Below are positions 11,861 to 23,130 of a stretch of 64,000 bases of DNA, piece by piece; within the stretch, counting starts at the first letter, position 1, and the number at the start of each line of letters is the position of its first letter. Both the position numbers and the translations under genes were made by a program. The stretch comes from Molanna angustata (Eukaryota > Arthropoda > Insecta > Trichoptera > Molannidae): contig OY754977.1 of the NCBI GenBank assembly GCA_963576475.1, positions 33,489,672 through 33,553,671 on the forward strand. The letters are read 5' to 3'. A model generated the notes under the pieces. That model saw nothing but the letters and a program-made list of their open reading frames with translations, did not search any database and was not told where the DNA came from.

Positions 11861-12985
11861 GTCACAGACTATATAATGAACAATTTGGACAAAAAACTAA
11901 AAGTGATCCCAGTATTTTTAGACCTAAGTAAGGCTTTTGATACAATTTCACACGATAAACTCTTTGCAAAACTAGATAGAATTGGTGTTAAAGGTAAAGA
12001 GCTCGATTTGTTAAAAAGTTTTATGTCAGAAAGACTTCAGCAGGTAAGGATCGGTGGGAGGTTGAGTAATCAACTTCCCATTAAATACGGCGTTCCTCAA
12101 GGTAGTATTCTCGGACCACTCCTATTCCTTATCTACGTAAATGATCTGTGCAAGTTGGATATTGATGGTGACATTGTGACTTTTGCTGATGATACAGCAT
12201 TACTTTTTCATGCTGATACCTGGCACATGGTGTATAAAAAAGCAGATAAAGGGCTAAACATCGTTAATAAATGGTTAAATGAAAACACCCTAACACTTAA
12301 CACTAAAAACTAAATATATTACACATAGTATAACAGAAAGAGGACAACCCCATGCACCAATTACTATTAAATCACACACTTGCACACAAAACTTGAACAT
12401 TTGTCAATGTGATTGTATTGAAAGAGTAAAAGATTTCAAATATTTGGGTATTTTAATTGACAGAAATCTACGATGGTCAACACACACTGAATACATTACA
12501 AACAAACTTTAAAAAGTGCTGTATCTAATAAACAACATAAAAAACATCTTCCCACGTCAGATATTGCGATCAATTTACTTTGCAATATGCTAATCAATCA
12601 TTTCCTATGGATTGCTGGCCTGGGGAGGTTCAACAAATATTGCAATAGACTCGGTTAGCAAGGCACAAAAATCAATAATAAAAAGCATACTGAATGTGCC
12701 ATACAGAACAAGCTCCACAGTAATTTTCAAGACTCTGGAAGTTATGACACTTCGTCAACTATACGCAAGATCTGCACTTCTGTACCATTTTAAACATAAC
12801 ATACCCACTATACACAATACACAACCTCCAAGAATAACAAGATCTTCCATCACCAACACAATAAATATCCCAAAGTTGCAAACTACCCATGGACAAAGAC
12901 ACTTTAAATACTATGCCATCAAACTACACAATAGCCTACCAACCTCATTAAAGCAGCTACCACATAACACATCGTCACAAAAAGT
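11840..12985 (+). mobile_element. Jockey/CR1-type LINE, RT to C-terminus, broken
   Basis: RT motif A reads FLDLSKAFDT, motif B GVPQGSILGPLLF and motif C FADDTALL, all in the open frame 11876-12313. After a stop or frameshift at 12313 the thumb and C-terminal region continue as KDFKYLGILIDRNLRW (about 12430), SYGLLAWGG (about 12605) and a 150-residue open stretch to about 12985. In-frame stops near 12510 and 12590 show that it is dead. The endonuclease and fingers are missing. At about 12985 it switches to Helitron-like sequence. Confidence 0.85.
11876..12313 (+). pseudogene. Reverse transcriptase palm fragment
   Basis: 145 residues cover RT motifs A to D: LDLSKAFD with the first catalytic Asp, GVPQGSILGP, and FADD with the catalytic Asp pair intact. 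The upstream palm and finger regions are absent, and the frame closes right after NTLTLNTKN, where an intact RT would continue. It is a relic of the LINE described at 11840-12985 and is not an independent gene. Confidence 0.8.
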
Positions 12986-13085
12986 AAGGAAGCCTGGATT
13001 TAAACTGCCTCTTGCGTGTACGAAGGTACATTTTGTATGGCGTAGTGGACTTTTTGCATGCTAAAAACACTAACTTAGATGCTTC
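12986..13085. mobile_element. Helitron-like fragment (18.5-kb subfamily)
   Basis: ACATTTTGTATGGCGTAGTGG and CTTTTTGCATGCTAA are identical to 18530-18570. The adjoining GATTTAAACTGCCTCTTGC is inverted relative to that copy, so the fragment is rearranged. Confidence 0.7.
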
Positions 13086-13345
13086 AGGTGATTATCCTTG
13101 TAATATATAGCCAAATCCTGGAGAGTTGTTGACAGTTTTCCTTCCACTTTGTCAAACGTTTTTGCTTGTGCTGCTACAGCAGTATCATCTGCATATATGA
13201 ATTGCCTTGTTTGGGGGTTTATGGGTTGGTCGTTAGTGTATATATTATAAAGGATTGGTGCAAGCACACTACCCTGCGGAAGGCCATTTTTCTGGTTTCT
13301 CCAGCGGCTTCTTTTAGACTGAAGAGTGACTCAGAGCTCACAAAG
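13070..13345 (-). mobile_element. LINE reverse transcriptase fragment
   Basis: On the minus strand: SRWRNQKNGLPQGSVLAPIL, then IYTNDQP, then FIYADDTAVAAQ, then DLAIYYKDNHLK. These are RT motifs B and C of a Jockey-superfamily LINE of the NGLPQGSVLAP type, a different lineage from its neighbour at 11.9 kb. A stop near 13325 and the abrupt ends show it is truncated. Confidence 0.8.
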
Positions 13346-13549
13346 TACCAGAAAGGTATGTCCTTACCATCCACGATATGTACGACAGAGTCAAAACACA
13401 AGTAAGATGCACATCGGAAGTTTCTCCGGAATTTCCTATAAAAGTGGGGGTACATCAAGATTCGGTTCTCAGTCCGCTACTCTTCATCTTAACCATGACT
13501 ACTTAACTAAACAAGAAATTAACAGCCTCACAAAGATCCTGTTATTTGC

Positions 13550-13790
13550 AGAAACTTAAAATTTGAAATTTTTATTTTCAAATTGGTAAAAGGTACATCA
13601 CTTTCCTTCAAATGGCATTGAAGGATTATCAAGTTTTCATAATAAAATATTTAAATAAAAAAAATAATATCACAAACTCATTTCATGAAAATGCTGAATA
13701 TTTTCCATACAAAATTTGAATACTTAATAGAATGACTTGTTAATGAGGAGATTAGCGTTGGCCACAACCCACTCGTTTATTATTATGTTG
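13550..13790 (-). repeat. Dispersed repeat, inverted copy of 22000-22225
   Basis: Blocks including TCATTTCATGAAAATGCTGAA, TCCATACAAAATTTGAATACTT and GGCCACAACCCACTCGTTT are the reverse complement of 22005-22215 in the same order. Confidence 0.8.
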
Positions 13791-13974
13791 CTTGGTATAT
13801 AGTTTGTTGTTGCTGTGCAGATTATCAATATTTCAAACGATATTCAAATAAGGTAGAACGAGTCATTTCTGTATCCATGTATTTCTATTTAGTAACAGTA
13901 TTGCCTATACGCCTGGGTTTATGCATTGTGTATAACAGCAAAATGCATATTATTATGTAATGATAATGAGACTA

Positions 13975-14150
13975 GAATGTAAATCTAAGACTTTTTTAAG
14001 ACACACATACCATCGCGCCATGTTTCTTACGGGGTAGGCAGAGAGAACAGAAAGCCACATTTTTCTATCTTGACTCACATTCATCGCCTCGTCAACATTC
14101 ATGATTCGTCTGTTGCTCAAGATTTTTACATTTTCGTTCACATCCTTTCC
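13975..14150 (-). mobile_element. RTE-like LINE/SINE 3' tail
   Basis: Minus-strand reading MNVDEAMNVSQDRKMWLSVL, then SAYPVRNMA, is the same peptide string as in the 17.9-kb copy (MDVNEARNVCQERGVWHSVL, SAYP). The DNA hallmark is TCTGCCTACCCCGTAAGAAAC. Confidence 0.75.
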
Positions 14151-14436
14151 TTGGGCGCCTTCGACTTCCTATTCAATTCCTGTCAGCTACGTTTAATTTA
14201 TTTGTTTGGCGTTCTTCATGTGGCCAAATCATCACAATAGATTAACATTCATTCTATTGATTACTTCTTTCTTCAGCTTACATTCTTTCCTTGTGTCCTC
14301 TGTTCCTTACATTCATACTCTTTCATGCATAGGGCTACATTTTTTCTTAGCACATTTCACCTGCATTTATTCCGATTTCGTGCGACTTCTGCCAAATCCA
14401 TGCTTCAATTTCATACTTCAATCGAATTTTTTTTTG

Positions 14437-14600
14437 CATGTACGCAAACATTGGATTTTTTTCCCTTTCGGGAGTCAAATTATATTTTTATTAACAAACT
14501 TTTTAACATCTCAATAGAGACGAAGTTGGGATGTAAAAAATTTGTCAATAAAAATATCATTTGACTCCCGACAGGGAAAAAATCCAATGTTTACGTAAAT
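14437..14600. repeat. Inverted repeat about 60 bp arms
   Basis: CATTGGATTTTTTTCCCT and GGGAGTCAAATTATATTTTTA on the left mirror TAAAAATATCATTTGACTCCC and AGGGAAAAAATCCAATG on the right. The loop holds the TCTCAATAGAGACGAAG block. Confidence 0.85.
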
Positions 14601-15066
14601 GCAATTAAAAGAGTATTCGATTTACATACACATTGGTACAAGTAGGTAAACAAGCCAAAAGTGAAATAATATTTCTGGCGCAGTTCAGGGGTGACATCTG
14701 TGCGAGACACCGTCACCTCATTTATAAGGACTGTTGCTTTAATTTGTTTACAAATAAACTAATTTCTCAATAGAAGGCGTTACAAAAAAAGGTTTCTTCG
14801 TTACTTCATACATGGCAATAGTATAATTCCTTATTTTCTAGAGCATTTTTACACATTATTCAAATATATAGAAAAATCAAAAATTACATTGATAAGGGAA
14901 CTCAATATGAAGGCATAATTGGTGAACGCTGCACAAGCGCATAAAGTGATAACGTAAACCAGCCGATGACAGATCGTAAGTCCTGTAGGTGCCTCGATTT
15001 CCTGGTTCTTCTATAATATCCCAACTTCGTCTCTATTGAGATGTTAAAAAGTTTGTCAATAAATAT
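14486..15066. mobile_element. Putative 0.58-kb TIR element
   Basis: The block AACATCTCAATAGAGACGAAG with its flanks (14486-14533) recurs inverted at 15020-15066, giving about 46-bp terminal inverted repeats. Internal sequence at 14930-15020 (CGTAAACCAGCCGATGACAG, CCTGTAGGTGCCT) is shared with 62430-62500, so the unit is dispersed. No transposase ORF. Confidence 0.6.
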
Positions 15067-15194
15067 GCATACTTCAAGTTAGTCACTACGATTGCGTTAT
15101 GATTGGCAACTTTGGCTTCCATTGATGTGTTGCGATCATTCATAACTGGTCCATTCAATCCATTTCCTGCCATAACTCTTCTTTCAACATCCTT

Positions 15195-15605
15195 GTCAGG
15201 TCGTCAATTCCATTGAAGCATGCATACCAGATAGATATATTCGTCAACATGCTCGAACCATTCGTTCTCTACTTTTATTTGACACGTTGTTCTTCTTACA
15301 CTATTTTTCAAACAGCATTGCCTTTGTTTCCTAGTATTTATCCTCACTCCGTTCTTTACGCATCCTTCATATACCATACTTTTAAGATACTGTAACTCTT
15401 CCATACTTTCTGCCAACAATAATTTTTCGTGTGCATAGCAATAAGTCACGCACTATTGCGGCAATCAATAGCAGACCCACGCTTTTATCCCTAAGGGCTC
15501 TTATGCAGAAATCAATGTACAGATTGAAAAGCCATGGTGACAGCACGTACCCCTGTCTAACGCTATTTTTTATAGAGAACCACGATGTTACTAAGTCGTT
15601 TGCTA
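15195..15605 (-). mobile_element. RTE-type LINE reverse transcriptase fragment
   Basis: Minus-strand reading is NSVRQGYVLSPWLFNLYID. A frameshift follows near 15440, and then LLLAESMEELQYLKSMV, NGVRINTRK and EHVDEYIYLVCML. These match the SVRQGCVLSPWLFNLYID, ADD-region, EELQ and EYxYLG landmarks of RTE-like or related LINEs. The catalytic YADD is destroyed around the frameshift. It sits in series with the tail fragment at 15.8 kb. Confidence 0.8.
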
Positions 15606-15790
15606 TAATATTTTTTCACCACGTCGTCCGAATTTGATGATTCCTTTTTATAAGAAAGGGATTACTTCTGGGGTGGTTCCATCTATACTAAGCCAAAATG
15701 TCTGATGATGGAAATCACAAGAAATCACGAAACTCGAAATTTGCGAAGGATTAGCATATTGTATAGGCGAATTGTATGCAAGATAATATT
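15600..15790 (-). repeat. Dispersed repeat, inverted copy of 21340-21640
   Basis: Read on the minus strand, ATTCGCCTATACAATA, AGTATAGATGGAACCA and AAAAAGGAATCATCAAATTCGG occur in the same order as on the plus strand at 21345-21625. Confidence 0.7.
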
Positions 15791-15794
15791 ACTA

Positions 15795-15900
15795 CATATG
15801 TACATACATACATACCATCATGCCATGTTCCTCATGGGGCAGGCAGAGAGAACAGAAAGTAAGATTTTTCTATCTTGACATAAATCGAAGTCGGTTTGTT
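15795..15900 (-). mobile_element. RTE-like LINE/SINE 3' tail
   Basis: GTTCTCTCTGCCTGCCCCATG and the ATGATGGTATGTATGTATG terminal tail read on the minus strand, with TGTCAAGATAGAAAAATC just upstream. Confidence 0.75.
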
Positions 15901-16236
15901 TTTGAATAAAGGTTATCAAATAATAAAACAGCAATGTGTCTGTCTTACCACTGTCAAAGTGTGTATGTATGCCTGCTGTAGCGAACGAGTATATGTATGT
16001 ATACCTAATACCTTCCATTACGAAAGATAGCAACGTTTTCGATGAACTATTTATGTATGGCATTTTTTTTTGTTATTTTCTTTCTTATTGAATGTAGGTA
16101 TGAAAAAAGTAAGTCTGGGACCTGAGAGCGGTTCCGTTTACCAGTACGCATCATCCTTTTTATATGTGAATATAACAGATTTAAATATCATTTTAATATA
16201 CTTTTTATTTGTATGTTTTTATGTCATTCATGCGTT

Positions 16237-17709
16237 CCTTCTGTTTGCGATGAAACTGATTCATTCTTTTATTTCACATCTCACAATCCGTCGTGTGAGT
16301 TCCATTAAAATCCTTCTGTTTGCGATGAAACTGACTCATTCTTTTATTTATTTATTTCACATCTCACAATCCGTCGTGTGAGTTCCATAAAAATCCTTCT
16401 GTTTGCGGTGAAACTGACTCATTCTTTTATTTATTTATTTCACATCTCACAATCCGTCGTGTGAGTTTCATAAAAATCCTTCTGTTTACGGTGAAACTGA
16501 CTCATTATTTTATTTATTTATTTCACATCTCACAATCCGTCGTGTGAGTTCCATTAAAATCCTTCTGTTTGCGGTGAAACTGACTCATTCTTTTATTTAT
16601 TTATTTCACATCTCACAATCCGTCGTGTGAGTTCCATAAAAATCCTTCTGTTTGCGGTGAAACTGACTCATTCTTTTATTTATTTATTTCACATCTCACA
16701 ATCCGTCGTGTGAGTTCCATAAAAATCCTTCTGTTTACGGTGAAACTGACTCATTCTTTTATTTATTTATTTCACATCTCACAATCCGTCGTGTGAGTTC
16801 CATAAAAATCCTTCTGTTTGCGGTGAAACTGACTCATTCTTTTATTTATTTATTTCACATCTCACAATCCGTCGTGTGAGTTTCATAAAAATCCTTCTGT
16901 TTACGGTGAAACTGACTCATTCTTTTATTTATTTATTTCACATCTCACAATCCGTCGTGTGAGTTCCATTAAAATCCTTCTGTTTGCGGTGAAACTGACT
17001 CATTCTTTTATTTATTTATTTCACATCTCACAATCCGTCGTGTGAGTTCCATAAAAATCCTTCTGTTTACGGTGAAACTGACTCATTCTTTTATTTATTT
17101 ATTTCACATCTCACAATCCGTCGTGTGAGTTCCATAAAAATCCTTCTGTTTGCGGTGAAACTGACTCATTCTTTTATTTATTTATTTCACATCTCACAAT
17201 CCGTCGTGTGAGTTTCATAAAAATCCTTCTGTTTACGGTGAAACTGACTCATTCTTTTATTTATTTATTTCACATCTCACAATCCGTCGTGTGAGTTCCA
17301 TTAAAATCCTTCTGTTTGCGGTGAAACTGACTCATTCTTTTATTTATTTATTTCACATCTCACAATCCGTCGTGTGAGTTCCATAAAAATCCTTCTGTTT
17401 GCGGTGAAACTGACTCATTCTTTTATTTATTTATTTCACATCTCACAATCCGTCGTGTGAGTTCCATAAAAATCCTTCTGTTTACGGTGAAACTGACTCA
17501 TTCTTTTATTTATTTATTTCACATCTCACAATCCGTCGTGTGAGTTCCATAAAAATCCTTCTGTTTACGGTGAAACTGACTCATTCTTTTATTTATTTAT
17601 TTCACATCTCACAATCCGTCGTGTGAGTTCCATAAAAATCCTTCTGTTTACGGTGAAACTGACTCATTCTTTTATTTATTTGTTTCACATCTCACAATCC
17701 GTCGTGTGA
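16237..17709. repeat. 83-bp satellite, 18 units with higher-order pattern
   Basis: Seventeen full 83-bp units start at 16312 and each following 83 bases, preceded by a 75-bp variant at 16237. The unit contains CCTTCTGTTTGCGGTGAAAC, CTGACTCATTC, a short TTTA run and CACAATCCGTCGTGTGAG. Units differ at G/A after CTGTTT and in three junction variants (CCATTAAAA, CCATAAAAA, TTCATAAAAA), which recur in a set order. The array's right edge runs directly into Helitron-like sequence at 17711. Confidence 0.97.
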
Positions 17710-17805
17710 AAAATTGAATTTAGTGACGACATCACTTCATACAATTTGTTTGGCAGTAGCCTATACACAATATGTAAGAAGACTTAATAGTTTGATATGA
17801 ATTAG
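17710..17805 (+). mobile_element. Helitron-like internal fragment at satellite edge
   Basis: AAATTGAATTTAGTGACGACATC, ATACAATTTG and CACAATATGTAAGAAGACTTAATAG are collinear with the body of full copies. Confidence 0.75.
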
Positions 17806-17932
17806 CCTCTAGCTTACACATACCAGCTCCATGCTTGATATTTGTTAAATGACATAATATGCCTGTAGCTGGCAAGCAAGTAGGTTGCACATTTTATTTT
17901 TGGCATGCAATGTTCAATTTGGCACATGGTTA

Positions 17933-18316
17933 AATGATGTATGATAGAATAAGAAATGAGGATATTAGACGAGAATGTATGATTGAAAGAAATATCGTAA
18001 GTAAGATGAAAATAAATGCCCTAAGGTGGTTCGGCCACATAGAAAGAATGAGTGATGACCGTCTGACAAAAAAAGTATACAAGGCTGATAAAAGAGGAAC
18101 GAAAAGTAGAGGTCGGCCAAGAAAAAGTTGGCACGATCACATAAATGGGATTTTGAAAGATGGTGATGTTAGAAGTAAGAATAATAGAAGAGCGTGTATG
18201 AGACGATGTATGGACGTGAATGAAGCGAGGAATGTATGTCAAGAGAGAGGAGTCTGGCATTCGGTTCTCTCTGCCTACCCCAAATAGGGAAATGGCGTGA
18301 TGGTATGTATGTATGT
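17933..18316 (+). mobile_element. RTE-like LINE C-terminus and 3' tail
   Basis: The open frame 17934-18287 reads INALRWFGHIERMSDDRL, then GRPRKSWHDHI, then RACMRRCMDVNEARNVCQ and SVLSAYPK*. RLRWxGHVxRM and GRPxxxW are landmarks of the C-terminal region of RTE-like ORF2. The DNA ends GTGATGGTATGTATGTATG, a microsatellite-type 3' tail. This is the best-preserved tail among at least nine here (10.7, 14.0, 15.8, 21.3, 25.2, 49.5, 50.1 and 53.3 kb, and weakly 22.7 kb). 5'-truncated; no RT core. Confidence 0.8.
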
Positions 18317-18399
18317 TCAATTTGGGTAGTGGGGATTGCAAACTGCATACTCCGCTTGCCTTTGCAGGCATACCACGAAGCAGGTTATATGAAATTTTA

Positions 18400-19435
18400 T
18401 CCAACTGTCGATTCGTTCATGAGAATTCAATTCTCTGAAAGAATCGACATTATCCAACTGTCGATTCGTTCAAGAGAATGAAGTTCTATTGAAGCAAGAG
18501 GCAGTTTAAATCCAAGATGCGTGTATGAAGGAACATTTTGTATGGCGTAGTGGACTTTTTGCATGCTAATAACACCATCTAGAGGCCTCGCAGCATATAT
18601 GTTCCCATACATGGATTTACTCAGAATTCGGAGTAGAACATTTTATGTGTCTGTGTGTGTGTATGTGTGTGTGTCTGTATGCGTGTGTGTGTGTGTGTGT
18701 GTGTGTGTCTGTCCGTCCGTCCCTTATAACTTTTGATCCGCTCAATTTACAAAGCCCAAAATTTCAGAATATATAAACAGTTATAGGCCTACAAAACTTT
18801 TATACTCAGAATTGTGAATTTTTGTTTCAGTCAGGGGTTATCAACTTTTGAAATTTTGGTTTATTTTTCCATGTTTATCAGAAACATGTATACAAAATCT
18901 CAAATAGATTTAAAAAAAAATCCAGGGTTTCTCAAACATTTTTAATTAAGGAAAATATTTTTTTTTTGATAAATTTATGAGTTTAACTGCCTATATTTCC
19001 AATTTTTTTAATAATATCGAAAAAAGCCGAAACACCCCAACTAGAAAATTTTATTTTCTATAAAAAATATTAAAATTGTATTACCACATCTCAATTTTTT
19101 TTTAAATTTTTAATAAAAATTGAATTTAGTGACGACATACAATTTGTATGGCAGTAGCCTACACACAATATCTAAGAAGACTTAATAGTTTGATATTAAT
19201 CTCCAAACATACATACATACCATCATGCTGTTTTCATATTCTGGGTAGGATCAAAGGTCTGACCTCCATACTATCCTATCTTGACATACATACCTAGGTA
19301 CATGTGTTGTATAGAAAACCAAATATCTTAAAATATTAAATAATTTGTATTTATGGGTTTAAGTTTGGTACTTATTCTTCAACTATACATACTATCGCTA
19401 TCGACAGTTGGATCTCATGTGTTACATGCAACTAG
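18400..19435 (+). mobile_element. Helitron-like element with duplicated 5' end
   Basis: A 5' terminus (CCAACTGTCGATTCGTTCA) at 18401 is followed after 53 bp by a second 5' terminus at 18454. The element then runs through the GT-rich core (18645-18710), the CCCAACTAG block, an antisense LINE-like tail (about 19215-19290), ATCGACAGTTGGA and the stem-loop, ending CTAG at 19432-19435 before a T. It belongs to a subfamily distinguished by GAGGCAGTTTAAATCCAAG near the 5' end. Confidence 0.9.
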
Positions 19436-20210
19436 TATTATACATCAGTAGGCCAGTCACCTGGCACATGACGTTTTTTGGCATGCAGGTTACTCCCCCA
19501 ATTTGATGGCATGTCTGTCCCCGGAAAATATATTGTAACGAACAGTAGAAGTGCAATTTAATGATTTGTTTAAAAACAATATGCACATTATGTGCCTAGG
19601 TATTATTTTTTAGTGTAATTAATATATTTGTCACGCGGTGGGAATCCACTGGTACTTTTCATAATATTTTGTGTGTTTTTCAATCATTTGGCGTCTGCGC
19701 GAAATGCTCTGAGAGCACATGTTATGCGTCAGTTTGTTGCTGAGTCGACTTGTGCTTAGCTCTAGTCTAGTGTCTCCCGAACATTCGTCTCGGGCAGTCG
19801 TCTGTCAGGGGGAGGGTGCGCGCGCCTTGCTCGTATCAAACGTACATATAATTTTATTCGACTCGCGATGTTATGAGAGACTACGCCCATCGGAGGCGGT
19901 TTTTTCAAAGTGCGTAGAACTGTAATTGTTTTGATTTTGCATTTCGGGCGGAATTCGCCTAAACTAACGCTTGTGAACCAAAGTTTTGTTTGTGGTTAAT
20001 ATTTCATTGTGTTTTCGTAATTGGAAAAAGAGTTATTTTTGTTTTGTTTTAAATTTTTCTTTATGTGTTTGTTTTATACCTATTTTATTTTTTGTTACTT
20101 GTTTTAGAACAAGTTGTGTATTCCGGATTCAGTGCTGGCTATGTGAAGTTTATTCTCGTGTGTATTTTACTGAGGCAACTGGTTTAAATGATTTATTTGG
20201 TATTATGATC
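19436..20210 (+). promoter_or_regulatory. Possible promoter/5' UTR region
   Basis: From about 19690 to 19990 the DNA becomes GC- and CpG-richer. An arthropod-initiator-like TCAGT occurs at 19729-19733, followed by short non-conserved ORFs. It could be a 5' non-coding exon of a gene on the + strand (KLF starts coding at 27226), but I see no clear splice donor. Confidence 0.25.
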
Positions 20211-21250
20211 GTATTTTTTTTTTAATATTTAGGATTTTTAAAATAATATGAATTATAATTAGGTAGGTGCTTATAATGAGTATATTATATACCATAATGT
20301 TATGACATTTCATTTTAGTTGTAAGTTTAAATTCAAAAAGTTCTTTCGTGGCTTTGGAGTTAGAAGTTCTAAAAACAGAATTAAAATTAGACAATTTCGA
20401 ATATGTATTTCATTTCACCGATACTTTATAACTTTTTTAATATTTTCAAATAAATAATGGAGTTATTCAAGCTACGTTTTACTAAAATGCACATCGATTA
20501 CATTCATTTTTCAGGAAACTTTTTGATTTTTAAGTAGGTACCTAAGTAATTAAAATAAATTCTACGAAAATAAAATCGTTTAAAATTGTGCAATATAACA
20601 ATGTTACAGATATATACATATAGTAAAACATACAAAATATTGCGGCCGATTTGGCCACATTAAATGAACAAAGAACATAAGACCTACTATATAATATTAG
20701 AGCTGAATGATCAACATAGGCCGACCAATTAAAAATTTGGTCCATCATACGGACGAAAGATCCTTCAATATAAGTATTAATTCTGATGTAAAATCTAATT
20801 CTCTGAAACATAATATGTATGTTCGATTTCCAGTTGTATATAGAGGAGAAATATATCTAAATTCATTGCTCAGATTAAAACACTGGTTAGTTGGAAGGAA
20901 TTGCCATCTCGCGATAAACTCGCCAATTGAACAGCGGGTGATAAAGTATTTAAACAAATAATAGGTATGTACATACCATTTTTGAATTATAAATTTGCTA
21001 TAAACCACTTGTTTTTTGAGTCACTTCGCGACATGTTTCGGAAGCGCTGTCCTTCCATCGACCGGCGTGTCGAGACTAACATGTAACAGGTATGTACATA
21101 TATTAAAACGATGTATGATCGAGTTACGAATACGACTGTGTTAAACAATGAACGTCGTGCCTAACATTATGGTTCCTAATGTAGTTCGGACTCAGAAAAA
21201 ATGAAAAATGAACCGCTGACAATCATTCATAAAAAAACCTTCATCAAAAT
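20211..21250. other. AT-rich spacer, nothing recognised
   Basis: ORFs of 63-89 residues on both strands are unremarkable. A short GC-richer patch at 21015-21085 is unidentified. Confidence 0.5.
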
Positions 21251-21251
21251 G

Positions 21252-21330
21252 AATGTGTGTCAAGGTAGAATAATGTGGCTTTCGGTTCTCTCTGCCTACC
21301 CCACGAGGGACATTGTGTGTTAGTACGTAT
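21252..21330 (+). mobile_element. RTE-like LINE/SINE 3' tail
   Basis: AATGTGTGTCAAGGTAGAATAATG and GGTTCTCTCTGCCTACCCC match the 17.9-kb copy's end. Confidence 0.75.
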
Positions 21331-21339
21331 TTATGTTGT

Positions 21340-22225
21340 ATTATAATCTTTCATACATTTCGCCTATACAATAATACGCAAATCTTCGCAAAATCATGAC
21401 TTTCATAATTTATCATGATTCGCATCATGAAATCCATAGCTTAATTTATCATGATTCGCATCATGAAATCCATAGCTTAGTTTATTATGATTCGCATCAT
21501 GAAATCCATAGTTAGTTTATCATGATTCGCATCATGAAATCCATAGCTTAGTTTAGATGGAACCAATCCAGATGTATTCCCTTTCTAATTAAAAAGGAAT
21601 CATCGAATTGGGACAGCGTGGTAAAGAATAAATATTAATTGCAGAAGAGTTTTATATCTTTTTGTCGTGAGTTCCACCGTCAGAACTAGATGATATTTAT
21701 GTGTGATTACCTCAGGAGTACTCCCTTCCTATTTCCTATCAAAAAGGATTCATAAAATTCGGATAATGTGGAAAAAATAACTACTTATCGCTTAAGTGCA
21801 ATTGAAGAGTTCGATGATTTTCTCATGGATCCCATGATTACATCTTGACCAAATAGAAATGGAACCCATCGGAATATAACCCATTTCTAATGAAACCATG
21901 AAACGAGTAGGTTGTGTCCAACGATAAACTCCTCACTAACAAGTCACTTCATAAAGTATTCAAATAGAAATGGAACCCATCGGAAGATAGCCCATTTCTA
22001 ATAAAACGAGTAGGTTGTGGCCAAATCCAAACTCCTTACTAACAAGTCACTTCATAAAGTATTCAAATTTTGTATGGAAAATTTCAGCATTTTCATGAAA
22101 TGAGTTTGATCAATTATTTTTTTTAAATAGTTTATTATGAAAACTAGAAAATTATTCAATGACATTTTATGAAAGTGATGTGTATTTTTACCAATTTGAA
22201 AATAAAAATTTCAAATTTTAAGTTT
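21340..22225 (+). repeat. Composite dispersed repeat with internal duplications
   Basis: Parts recur inverted at 15600-15790 and 13550-13790. It contains about four 36-bp units (21411-21550, with TCATGATTCGCATCATGAAA) and a ~110-bp direct duplication (about 21852-21961 and 21962-22067, starting AAATAGAAATGGAACCCATC). No transposase or RT frame. The element class is unknown. Confidence 0.7.
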
Positions 22226-23130
22226 CCTGAGCCTGGGGTCACTTTGAAATATTTGACAGTTAAAAAAAATGTGAAGCACTATTCAGATATCCTTCAAAAT
22301 CTAATGGGGCTAAACGAGTATTAGATATACATATTTGCAAATTTTGAAAATAATCGAATGAGTACCTACTTTAGTCTATAATTATTATAAAGTAAAATAA
22401 ACACGCTGCACATAGCATACAGCACATATCACACACACAGATATATTGTGATGAAACTTTCAGAATACAATCTCAGCATGATAGGTACTAGTTGATAATC
22501 TTCAATAAAAAAATAGCCTTAAAAATTGCGAAATCATAACTACCCACTATATCCCCTTGGGTTAGTGAGGAGTAAAAATCACGCTCCTCCGTTTTTGTAA
22601 GTCAGTTATAATCTACATAATATCACTTACCTACTGAAATTTTTCGGGAATTAACGAGGATGTATATAATGCTATGTCGACCAAAGCTAAAATATATAGT
22701 GATCACGTGAATGTTTGGGGGTTGGTCCTCTCTGCCTACACCATGGTGTGGTACATGAAAGTAAATTGTGTGTATAATTTATTAGATCATACAAACGATA
22801 TTTTTTTACACCGTGAAATGGTTTGTATGAAACTACATTACCTGAGTTGCGAATTCATAATAGGGACCCATTATATTTGAAAACAAAAGACATCACCGGT
22901 TTGAGAATTGTTTTTTTTTAATTATATGCAAACAAAGAAACTCGCATTACTTAATTTATTTCTATTAAAATAAAATGATTATTAGTTTGAAAATATAAAA
23001 GCAAACACATACAGGGCTTTCGACCTGACATATTGTTAGGTACCTACCCATTGCTTACGGGATTATACAATTATTTGCTTAGTTTTTGTTGAGATTTGAT
23101 AATTCATAAAGTATTTTAAATCCCATTTAT
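22226..23130. other. AT-rich spacer with one weak LINE-tail match
   Basis: 22665-22760 has GTTGGTCCTCTCTGCCTACACC, a weak match to the LINE-tail family. Nothing else recognised. Confidence 0.4.

Noticed and set aside
16237..17709. CRISPR-like regular array
   Set aside because: The whole 83-bp unit repeats with no unique spacers, there are no cas genes, and the window is eukaryotic. It is a satellite. The same applies to 48555-49435.
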